Below, one piece after another: positions 42,862 through 53,900 of a DNA stretch of 64,000 bases. The DNA is from Branchiostoma floridae. Lineage: Eukaryota > Chordata > Leptocardii > Amphioxiformes > Branchiostomatidae. The notes below the pieces were generated by a model, which worked only from the letters and a program-made list of their open reading frames with translations, was not told where the DNA came from and made no database searches. Each line of letters begins with the position of its first letter. Position 1 is the first letter of the stretch. The position numbers and the translations under genes are program-made. Location: NCBI RefSeq assembly GCF_000003815.2, contig NC_049984.1:22361196-22425195 (forward strand), given 5' to 3'.

Positions 42862-43060
42862 ACCTCCGCCAAGAAGATTATATTTTCGGTTATGACGTAG
42901 TGTTAGGTGGGTCTACTCTTTATGTAGGTAAACAATATAATCGAAGAACCGATTGATGGATCTTCATGATACTTTAGTATTTGAAACCTCCTTGGTATTT
43001 GAGTATATGGCGGTTGTGAAAACAATTAAAGGTTGAGTTCGAAAATGGTTCAACTGCTAT
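42862..43060. repeat. Dispersed CTTCGCC-type repeat, copy 2 (start)
   Basis: ACCTCCGCCAAGAAGATTAT, GAAGAACCGATTGATGGATC and TTCATGATACTTTAGTATTTG correspond in order to the repeat at 30479. It leads directly into the TG microsatellite. Confidence 0.5.
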
Positions 43061-43083
43061 TTTCCGATGGTACTGAAGTGGGC

Positions 43084-43092
43084 TGTGTGTGT

Positions 43093-43133
<41 letters not shown>

Positions 43134-43147
43134 CGTGCGTGCGTGTG

Positions 43148-43208
<61 letters not shown>

Positions 43209-43220
43209 GCGTGTGTGTTT
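43084..43220. repeat. (TG)n microsatellite
   Basis: About 135 bp of TGTGTG with CGTG interruptions. No coding potential. Confidence 0.97.
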
Positions 43221-43348
43221 GGATAATAGCATAACTTGAGATGCTGTAAATGGCTTTGCATGATATTACTGTTGAGTGTTGACACAGTAAATTAACTATA
43301 ATTCCATTTTCACGGAGGTAATGAACAGATAAGGACCGTCAGATAATT

Positions 43349-43690
43349 AGGCCATAGCAAATAAATTTTATGGATGCCATCCTCAGTAGACTAAAAAAAT
43401 AGTGAGATAGGGCGAAATTTAGAAAAGAAACAAGATGGGTACATTTTCAAAATAGACACCATAAACGTTGCAACAAGAACTAACGTTAAAGGGACAAAAC
43501 ATGGTAGCACAGCCTACAAGGCATTCATTCCTGTATTCAAGACATGTACTGGTGTAGTAAAAGTGACACTAGTGTGGTAGACTGGTATCACTAACAAAGT
43601 TGGCAACTATCAAACTATTTTGACTTCTACACCTATAGTCCTGGGTACCTCGCAAGTGTCACTACAAGTACAACAAGCGTTCGTAGAACT
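43349..43690. mobile_element. MITE family D, copy 3 (right end missing)
   Basis: Left terminus AGGCCATAGCAAATAAATTT with collinear interior. The copy ends before the right terminal repeat. Confidence 0.7.
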
Positions 43691-43828
43691 CAACCTTCGT
43701 GAAATGGGCTAGGGTGTGATGGTTGGAGGGTGTTTTTTATAGACATCTCAGGGGCTAGCCTTACAGAAAATGATACGTTCGATTGGCAAAAATTCTCGGA
43801 ATTCTACAACTTTTTTCGCGCCTATGTA

Positions 43829-44751
43829 CGAGGGTAAGTCAGAAAGTAATGCAAGTGGTTTCATAACAGACTCGTTTTTTAATCAATTGAGTTTAAATTT
43901 GGCATAAAGGTAGAGATATATGTCCTCTTGAGATTGAACGTTTTAGATTTGGTCTTTATCATTTTATGAGCAACTGAGTTGATTTCAAGATGAACACACC
44001 CTTGGTAGCTTGTCAGACTATCGATTCCTCTAAATCTGACCCACTGAAAATCACTGTAGGAGGTTGAAATTATATATGTATGATAACAAATGTCTCTATA
44101 GGTTGCGTACCAATTTTCATTTCTAAACTCGTAATGGTTCTTTATTTACAGCTGCTAGGATGCAGTAAGTTGCGTTATAGAGCGGTTGGATTTATACACG
44201 AATTCGTGAGTTGTTGGTTAAAAGACTACTTTTCCATTTACCAAAAGAAACGAAACTTTACACAGTTATTAACTGTTTAAAGACTAAAAAGTGTGCTAAG
44301 TTTCATTTCTCTTTGTTAATGAAAAAGTAGGCTACAGAAAGTTTTAATCATAACACTGCAGATCTCATGACCCTGAAGACCGCGTATACCTCACTCTACA
44401 CCAGCAACGAAAAAAGAAATACTGCTCGGATTTCAGTGTTGAAAATAAGCGTGTGGCTTATAGAGAAATGCAGCTTATTGCATGTACTGGCTTAGTCTCC
44501 CACAATAAAAAAAATGGTTTAGGGAAATTCTTAATTGTACGTTAATTGGACCCCACTTTTCATTTGACGAGATACCAAGGGTATGGTCACCTTGAAAGCA
44601 GCTCAGTCACTCATAAAACAATGAGCAACAAATTTAGATGTTTCAATCTCAAGAGGAGAGATGTCTTAACCTTTGTGCCAAATTTCAACTCATTCGATCA
44701 AAGAAAGACTCTGTTATGAAACCACTTGCATTACTTTCTGACTCACCCTCG
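43829..44751. mobile_element. Mariner-like long-TIR element without transposase
   Basis: CGAGGGTAAGTCAGAAAGTA at the left and ACTTTCTGACTCACCCTCG at the right are inverted, flanked by TA on both sides (43827-43828 and 44752-44753). Inversion continues for about 200 bp (TCTCAAGAGGA-like inner parts). The 500-bp centre has no substantial ORF. The TA duplication and CGAGGG terminus fit Tc1/mariner-derived elements. Confidence 0.8.
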
Positions 44752-45059
44752 TAGCTGTATCATTGCGTTGACAGATTGTCATGGTATTTGGAATGGAGAT
44801 AGCTTTTGTCATGGGCCGTGAGCGAGCGAGTGAGTGAGATAGCTTTGGAGATGCCTTACATAATCAATTTTCATCATGCAAATCAGGGGCTAATTTGCAT
44901 AAATAATGAGGACAGTTTATATTAATAATAATAACTAGGTGTATTTTGCCAGCCAGTAGGTACCCAAATTATACGCCTACTTCATTTCAAAATAGCAGAT
45001 ACTCAAAGATAAGACACATTAGTCAATTCCAAGTCACCATGAGGATTTTATATTAGGTG

Positions 45060-45780
45060 ATTATCTTCGCCAGCGAAGATTATAAGATTGCTTACTTGGG
45101 TCTGTATGTAGGTCAACAGCATATAAGTCGAGAAATTGTGGATGGAACTTTTTGTTTTTTTGTAGGTGTGTAGCGGTTGTCGAAAGGCATGCCTAGTTTG
45201 AAAATGGTTTACCTGGCGTTTTCCTACGGTACAGCAGCGACCTTTGTATTTTTTCGAGGTTTGTTTCGAGAAGCATAACTCAAAATGCAGCTGGGCGATT
45301 TCTACGATATTTGGCAGGTGTGTAGCGGTTGTGTAAAGGATTGTCATGTGCGAGAATGGTTTAGCTAGCTTTTACCTATGGTGCTGTAGCTGGCTTTGTA
45401 TGTAATTGCGTTTGTCTGTTAACACGATAACTCGAGATGTTCTACATGGATGCTAATGATATTTTGTTGATAGGTAGGGGACACAGAAAGGAAGGTCAAG
45501 TTCGATAATGGGCCTCCTAGCGACTTGTTTTGGTACTGCAAGTGAGCGTCAAAGCTTGCGCCTAAATTTTCCAGAAGTGCCATGTTCATGATTTTTAAGT
45601 GGTGGATAGCTGTTGGGACTAGGAGTGAATGGTGTAATTTTGGGCCCCCTAGCAGCTTGTTTGGAACTGCAGTGGGTCTTATAGTTTGTAACTTTTAAAA
45701 AGGATAACTGCAGAGGGGATTGATGGATATTCTTTGCTTTTGGTAGGTAGGTACTTAGGGTGATTATCAACATAATGAGA
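45060..45780. repeat. Dispersed CTTCGCC-type repeat, copy 3 (several internal units)
   Basis: ATCTTCGCCAGCGAAGATTA is followed by three or four repetitions of a unit containing AAGTCGAGAAATTGTGGATG, TAGGTGTGTAGCGGTTGT and GGTACAGCAGCG. The element therefore has an internal ~140-200-bp modular repeat. No ORF. Confidence 0.55.
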
Positions 45781-48028
45781 TGCTAATTATGTAAATTGCG
45801 ATCTACTTAATATAATTACTTTGGGATTCTTATCATGGAGAGAACCACATCCCTTACAAAAGTGGTGTGCAGTGTAACATGACACTGGCACCATTGTCAC
45901 CCTAGTCCAGCACTAATGTGTGGACCATTAATCTTCATTTATCATTCAAGCCCTTCAGACAGAAGCAGAAGCCTGATCTCCTTTCCCTGACAAGGGCCAG
46001 TCACACCAAATTAACCCCCTGCCCTCAGTCTCCGGGTCTAAGCACAGACAAATCAAAGGTGGAGCAGAACTAATCGTCATGCCATGGCAGGGTGTTACAC
46101 GCCCGCCCGTTTGAGGCATAAGACATGGTCACGTAAAAAAAGATTAAAACATCGCGGTGGGCCAAATCAGGCTGTCAAAGGTGCCAACGTAATCCTCATG
46201 AGTTGTTCGATCGCATACAGTACGCTTAATGATTCAAATACTATTTCGGGATGAGATTTGAAGAGTCAAAGTTGGCCTTCAAACTGGCTCTTTTTGCCTG
46301 ATTTTGGCCTCGATTTCACACTGCATGGGGGTTTCCGTGCAACCGATTACGACAATATCATATACTTCCGGGTTGTACGAGTGCGGTCATAGAACGCGGG
46401 CGGTATCGTATCTTGTCTCGGTTTGTGCTAGGTTGTAGAGGAAGATCTAAGTAAGGCTTATGAATATACTAATACTTGGAGATTAGCAATTACTATGCCT
46501 GTCAATCAGCTATTTTGTCTTTGCGGGGCTATGAATGGGGGGATCTGAGTAGCCTGACGTGATAGCCAGGCCAGGTAGACTGTGTAAAATACCTCTGACT
46601 TAACTCGCGATTGCAAATCTTTACTTACTATTTTCATGAGATGGACACAAACATTCACCAAGGCGGGGCCGTAACAATCCTTACGTATGACCCTTAGGTA
46701 ACCCTTAGATGACCTATTATCTAATATATAGGCCAGTCACTCAAAGTTTGTTTATTATTTCTTTTTTTTACGAAAAGACTGCAATGTACATTTTGTAGAG
46801 TGAAATCTTATATAAAACTAAAGACCTAGCCTAACCTAGCCTAACTAAAGACCTTACATCCAGCTTTGCTATATTAACATCTCGTATTAAGCTGTATTTG
46901 GTGCTTAGCCGGCCAATTATAGCCATAATTACATACATCAATCATTCAAAAACAACGACCTTCGATAAAGAATGTTTATTTGGCGAAGATGTGTGTTCGA
47001 GGAACTCTAGTATTTGTAATAAGTCTGAATTATGTTGAATAAAAGAATATCTAAGCCACAATAATTGATTTTTTTTAAAATTGACCAAGAAAATATTCAT
47101 CTATTTGAATTCATTTGAATAGTTTAGAAACATTTTGAAAGTAACTGTGCAAAATATTTTTTAGAATAATTGTGAAACCTCTGTGTGATTCTTTCACATT
47201 TAAACTTTGACAAATGGTAAAATTAGTTAATTGCCCCCATAAAAGTAAGCCATGTTGTTGCCTCTGTATATTTTTAGATTTCACTGCTGGGCACTGGTGG
47301 ATCCTTTGTGGTGGGTCATTGCTGCATTGACACCCAACCATACTTTGCAAGGATGTGTGAAATGCTATCTTCCCAGCCCACTGACCCATTTACAAAATGT
47401 TACAAAAAATGGTAGAAAATGGTAAATAATGGTAGAATGCTGTTATCATTATTTAGAAACCATTAGAACTATCTAATTCCACACCATGAATATTTCCAAA
47501 GTTTTACAGGACCGGGGAAATATTTATAAAATTGAAATAATGTTGAAAATATTTCTGAAGTATCAAATGTCGATTCTAGATTCAAAACTTTAAAATCAAT
47601 TCTAAACAATGACAACAAACATCCGCACGATGACTTGGAATGGACTCTAGCTGACAAAGAGAGAAATATTAGCCTAACTGAGTTGTGTACTAGTATGTCC
47701 GATTGGTAAAAATTCCCGGAATTGACAGCAAGTTTTCCGCGCGTACGCAATAGAAAAATCCCTTCAGATGGTAATAACAAGGGAAGGGTTGACGGATCAA
47801 TATTGTCAATATTGACGACTTGATACATTGCATGGACGTTTCTACAAAGTGATATTATAAATTATAGTTTTTCTTTGTACAGCCCCCTTTACAGATCATT
47901 TTTGCCGACTTGTTGCTTGCAACAATGATGATGTAGCATTCTTTGTTTCACAATGAAGTCCACTACATTGTGCATCCTATATGTCTAATGTACAATCCCT
48001 ATAAACAATCTCATCAATGACTAAAAGT
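45781..48028. other. Intergenic, no gene seen
   Basis: AT-rich with scattered stops in all frames. GATTGGTAAAAATTCCCGGA at 47701 echoes GATTGGCAAAAATTCTCGGA at 43781, the edge of some dispersed repeat. Nothing else is supported. Confidence 0.4.
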
Positions 48029-48030
48029 TA

Positions 48031-48911
48031 CGAGGGGGGTTCAATAAGTTCTTGGCCTCACCAAGAAATAACAAGCACAACTCAGATTTTCAGGCACAAC
48101 TTCATAGTATGAAGTCTTTTATCAATATCCTCCAAATTACAAATCATTGGAGTCATTACTTTCCAGGCATTCGTTTTTTCTAAATTAGAAGGTAAGTGGG
48201 GAGAAAAAGAAGGGTGAAGTGTGATTAGACAATTTGACCTCACACCTCAGGTTGCAGATCAATTGTCCACCTTTTTTTTTCGTTATCCCTTACCTAACGT
48301 TACTGGGTGTCGCCTGCAACATGATGATCACAATAATTTGAATTTTGGTACACATTTATATAAGACTTTATACATGTACGTGGGGTTATCAATAAGTCCC
48401 CGACTTTACCGAGAAAAAATAAGCACAGCTCAGATTTCGAAGCATAGATGTCAAGTATAAAGTCTTATATAAATATGTACCAAATTTCAAATTAGTGTGA
48501 TCATTACTTTGCAGGCGACACCCAGTAACGTTAGGTGAGGGAGAAGGAAAAAAACGTGGACAATTGACCTGACCTGAGTGTGTGGGTCAATTTGCGCTGC
48601 TGGAAGTTAGAAACCCAATTCTTTTTGCTTGAAATAGGAAGAGAATCATTATCAAACATTTTGACAACGTCTTTTGTTAATTTATGGCATGGGAAACTAG
48701 ACCCACACATGTCTGATCACAATTCACACAACTTTTTTCTCGCCACTTACCTTCTAATTTAGGAAAAACGAATGCCTGGAAAGTAATGACTCCAATGGTT
48801 TGAAATTTGGAGGATATTGATAAAAGACTTCATACTATGAAGTTGTGCCTGAAAATCTGAGTTGTGCTTGTTATTTCTTGGTGAGGCCAAGAGCTTATTG
48901 CACCCCCCTCG
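48031..48911. mobile_element. Mariner-like long-TIR palindrome with nested second palindrome
   Basis: The left end CGAGGGGGGTTCAATAAGTT is the inverted complement of the right end, flanked by TA (48029-48030 and 48912-48913). Arms match for about 175 bp. The interior (48235-48600) contains a second, more diverged inverted copy of a related element (GTGGGGTTATCAATAAGTCC). No transposase frame. Confidence 0.8.
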
Positions 48912-48913
48912 TA

Positions 48914-50637
48914 CTGTGAAAAACAAACCCTGCTTTGTTCAACAATGTATTGTACCGGTAGTAACTGTTACATGTACAACCCTTTTAAAACGTATAATAT
49001 AGGGCCCTGTAAACAATATCACCATTGCCCTTATTCATTGCCCTTAATCTACAGATTATCAAATCTTATAGGAAACATTTACACCCCATCATGTATAATG
49101 TACTGTCCTTATTGTACCATTGTCTTGTAATCGTCTGGTATATATAAGTCGTGCTGTCCTCTATTGCGCAACTATGACCTTTGGGGTCACTTCCTGTGGG
49201 GAGCCCATGCACAACTAGCTGCAGCCCACGCAGAATGACGTAACTCCTAAATATAAACCACTATTGCGTAATCGCCATACTTAGCGTCCCTTACAGATGC
49301 TCGGAAAAGTGCCAATCATCGAAGTGACAAATTTGCCGCGAGGGAAGCCAAATTTTGAACTTTCTACGGATACCTTTGGACATAGAAATGCTCCTACACA
49401 TCAATAAAGACATCGATGTCACGTGTAAATGTCTCTGTTTCATACCTTATATGTATGGACATGCATTTCCATACTGTAGTGACATTACGTCTCCAACATT
49501 ACAAACACATTTGTATCACGCTAAGACCCCTAGACATTTTATCACATTCAAAATAACTACAGACTTCCAGCACCTTATACTTTTACGTCTCACCTTAGTG
49601 CTTGCTTACACTAACAGATCTCCTACCTTTCTCATGCACTTTCGCTTCAGTGCCCTCCTCTTCTCCAACGACTTTCCACCTCTTCTTGTGAACACAATCT
49701 TTCCATCAGACCACCAGTTCTTCTGACAGAAACCAAACCACATCACATGAACGCCTAAGCATTACATCGCCATGACGTAACAACCAACATATAACCATTG
49801 CAGTCGGCTTGGGCATGAGCATTACGTCAGTACCCAAATATAGAACCGTTACACCATTACACCCAAATATAGCCACACTGGTTTACTGCCGGACCTATTT
49901 TCCAACTACAAACATCCCCGGCAAAACCGTCAAAAGCCACTAAACGATAAAACGCCACGTACGTTTCTTCACTGTCTCAAGAGCTACCCACATACCAAAT
50001 ATCAGATCAACCTGTCATGCCGTTCATGAGATTTTCTGTCCACAGACACGTACCCTACAACGGTTTGCACACATACCTATTGCATTCTGCTAATTACCTC
50101 CTAATTTGCATAATAATCATACAATTATGTACATCACTACCTAAGCTATCTGCATACCTACAGTCATTCCGATCCATCGACCCCTGCTTCCATAATTCCT
50201 TCTCAAAACCTAACACAAGAATGACTTTCACCGCACCAGCAAAACCCCTAAGTGGCCAAAACTTACACACCTTACTATTCATTTATACAGCTACTTACCA
50301 CTTAAAAATTATCACCCAAACATGTCCCGAAAAAAAAATATCAAAACCGGAAGTTCTGCTGCAGTACACTCCGCTAGAGCGCCCTGCCGTAACGCAATTC
50401 CTACCATTCCTTCGTCATGTCTAACCCTACCCACATACCAAATATCAAAACAATCCATCCATGCCTTCCCCAGTTATCAGGCTGACAAACGTCCCTCTCA
50501 CAAAAAAACAGCACTCAAAACAAACCCTTCGTTTCACGAAGGGAATCATTAGACTACAACACATTTGGGTAATTTTTCGTCAAAACATTGTTGACCGTCT
50601 CCAAGGAAGAAAAAAATTCTTGTAATTTTGTATTTTA
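48914..50637. other. Intergenic, no gene seen
   Basis: C/A-rich blocks with ACATACCAAATATCA-like repetition near 49990 and 50433, and CATGACGTAACAACCAACAT-like text, suggest decayed repeats. No exon with credible splice sites or domain. Confidence 0.4.
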
Positions 50638-50705
50638 TCTGAAATCATGCGAAAATTGATGAGCGTGCTGATGTCATCCATAACATTTACTTGCTGCCGC
50701 CTCAT
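50638..50705. mobile_element. MITE family D, right-end fragment
   Basis: GCGTGCTGATGTCATCCATA and CATTTACTTGCTGCCGCCT match the right end of 21207-21698. It lies about 250 bp upstream of the SLC22 start codon. Confidence 0.65.
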
Positions 50706-50949
50706 AAGCCACGGGGTCAACCACTTGTAATAACCCGGTTTTTCGGGGTCACCAAATACCCCGTGACAACAAAAATGGCGGCGCCGGATAAAATGAATGA
50801 CAGCTTCGCTTTTAGTCTCTTCAAAACCCCCTTTCTTGTTCCAAGCTGTCGTCATTGTTAGGTTTCAGCGTCAGTGTAATGATCTGAAGCACAACTGGAC
50901 ACGTACAATCAATTTCTTCCTTTATTAACAGCGTTGTTAAAAAGACAGA

Positions 50950-53900
50950 ATGGCCAGCGACGATCGAACCAGTGAGTACAAGCCGCTACTTCCGGGCTCC
51001 AACAAAATGGTGGACTACGACGCGGCCCTCGGTTATATCGGATCGTTCGGGACCTACCAGAAGTTGAAGTTTACGCTACTCTTGCTGTTGTGTATTCCTG
51101 TGGGGATACACATGTTGGCCATGCCGTTCTTGGGAGCACAGGTAAGAAACAATGGATGCAAGCCTTTGTTATGGTTTTGCCAAATGCACTAAGTACAGGT
51201 AACAACAAAGACATGTTGGTACGGTCTAGTTATACTACATATGATTGGGTCTTCTGACTTCTTGGCAAAAATTCTTATGAAAATGCACAATATTGTGTGT
51301 ATGGGTTCTATAGTCTATAGTTAGTTTCTCAAAACGCACGAGGAATATATTTTTGTCGTATTCGTATATTCGTATGCCTTATCAAAACTGTAAATGCATT
51401 TAAGTTCGCGGGAATTTGATTTCGCGATAGCGGGAAAAGGGACTGTTCACGATGGTTTTAAGTTCACGGTAGCACCATGCACTGTAGTCTCTTACTGCCA
51501 TGGGAAAATGTTCGCAGTGGTTTTAAGTTCGCGGTGAATTGGCAACACGAAAACCGCGAACATTAAACCACCGCGAAAGTTTGACTGCATTTACAGTAAT
51601 CTGTATCATGAACAGAGACAGTGGAGTACACTTCATCCATTACTGCTGTATTTGATACAATAGGTTGTACATTATTGTACTTTTTATCAAAGCAGGTTAT
51701 CGCTATAGGGAAACCTCCTTGGTTTTATGGAGTGAGTCACATGCTCGTCACATGAGAGTAGTGGCGCAAGGCATCAAAGTCCGCCACCGACAAAATATTT
51801 ACTTATTGTTATGAGTTGTTTAATTTGCAAAGTCCCTGTGGCGCAAGCGATAACGCAACCCCGCTGGTTTAAACCAGGCCACAATCACAGCTATGGAAGT
51901 TCGCTATCTGAAAGATATTCCGTGGATCCGTGAGCCAGAGTTCGATACTAGGGCTCAGCTCCGACATGTTGTAAGAGATTGCAGTCGTTTAATATTTCGG
52001 ATGGTGGCGTAAAGCTACCCTGGGGGCCAGCCGGGATCGGGCAGCTAGAACAGTTTATTCGGTGGCCCAAGACAGTCAGGCCCGCCGATCTCCTATTGGC
52101 ACCCCGGGGAGTCTAAGCCCGATAAGGAAAACGGTAGCGATAACTCCTTCGGGCTTAAACTCCCCGGAGCGCTAATGTGAGATCGGCGGGCTGACTGCCT
52201 GGGGTCCCCGAACAAAACTAGCTAGCTACCCGATCCTGTCTGGCTCCCAGGGTAAGGTAAAGCCGGCGGAAGAGTATGAGGTATATTCAAGTGTAGGCCT
52301 CAAGTAGCAGACCTCTGCCCATAATATCGAGAAGAGTAGGATGTAATAATATTGTATTCTTGGTTGAATACGCGTGCCGTCACTAGATCTGTCTCTGTCA
52401 CATACTAGTATACACCTAGACATTATGAATAACATCAAAAAGAAATTCACGGGTCTTAGTGGCAAGTGTGCAGATGTTGACACACTGGCAGCACCAAATC
52501 CGTAGGTGATTTTGGCACCTTTAGACAGATTATTAGGCCGTCATTCCACCGTCATTGGGGCAGGGGTATGGACCTACTGATTCTGATTCCAAAGCTCTAG
52601 CCGTTGCGACACAGACTGACTGTTAGACACAGGTGAATAGCACCAAAGACTTAACAAGTATACAATCTCACCCTATTATACATGTTTTCAATTTCATATC
52701 ATTGTAGACTGGTTTTTCATGCGTTGTATCAAGATCAATACAAATGTTGAGCATTGTTACTTCATTCCCAACAGGTATCTCACCACTGCGCTATCCCTGA
52801 ACTCGCCGAGGCAGGACTCTCCCCAAACAATTCCTGCGGGCTCAACTACTCTCTCCCGTGGGTGACAGACAAGGAGGAAAACACAGAGACACCTAGCGAA
52901 TGTCAGCGGTACAACGTTAGCAGATACGAGTTAGGCAACCTCAGTTGTCCTTTCGAACGTAACAGCGAAAAGAACAGAACGATTTTGAACTGCGACAAGG
53001 GGTGGTGGTACGATCGGAGAGTCTACAATAGTAGCGTCTACATGGAGGTGAGTTTAAAGTCTTATTACCTTTGTCATGAAGGTTCTTTCAGATTATGGGC
53101 CTCACATCGACTTACTGTGGTACTGCAGCACAACTTCTGGCCGCGGTTATTCAGTGTTTCGTGTTTTGAATATGCTGTGGTTTAGATGATCGAATGACTG
53201 GTAGCTTTGAAATAAGTTGCGTGGATCTGAACACTCTAGTGTTTATTTCGGAACTGCAGGCGTATTTCTGTCGTACACTTTGGAAAAAAATAACACAAGA
53301 AAGATTCCATAAGTTATTTGCGTATTGATTATCAACTTATCAGTGGTTCGCAATTTTAAACGTAGTCAATGTAAGATTAGAAAAATGCTTGAATTCAGTT
53401 TTCTCACTATTCCTATGGTATGTTGAATCTAACTTATCGCATTTCTGGATAACACATAACAGAGAATAGAAATGCAACACCCTTGCGTCGTATGAATCGA
53501 AAGAGAAACTGCGAATTTGTTTACACCCTTCTTGAGTTATTGGTACCATCAAAAGTTGGGGGACCACAATGTGATTTGTATTTGTTGTGTTTGTAAATGT
53601 CATGAAATAATGTACTTAACTGTGCATCTTAATGTCAATAACATAAATATTCAGTTATACATATAACATAGTATCTAGTCTTGCCACAAAATTCTACTTT
53701 GTACTTTTAATTTCATTGATATACATTCTACTTCATGCACATCCTTTCTCCAACTCTACAGTTTAACTTGGTGTGTGAAGACGAGCCTCTGAACAACCTG
53801 GCACAGTCTCTGTTCATGGTTGGTGTTCTCATTGGCTCCATCCTGTTCGGACAGTTATCAGACTCGTAAGTACTGCAAGTCTCAACATATTCGAGTAACA

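Noticed and set aside
42424-43285. Thr-His and Cys-Val repeat frames
   Set aside because: Translations of CA/TG microsatellites.
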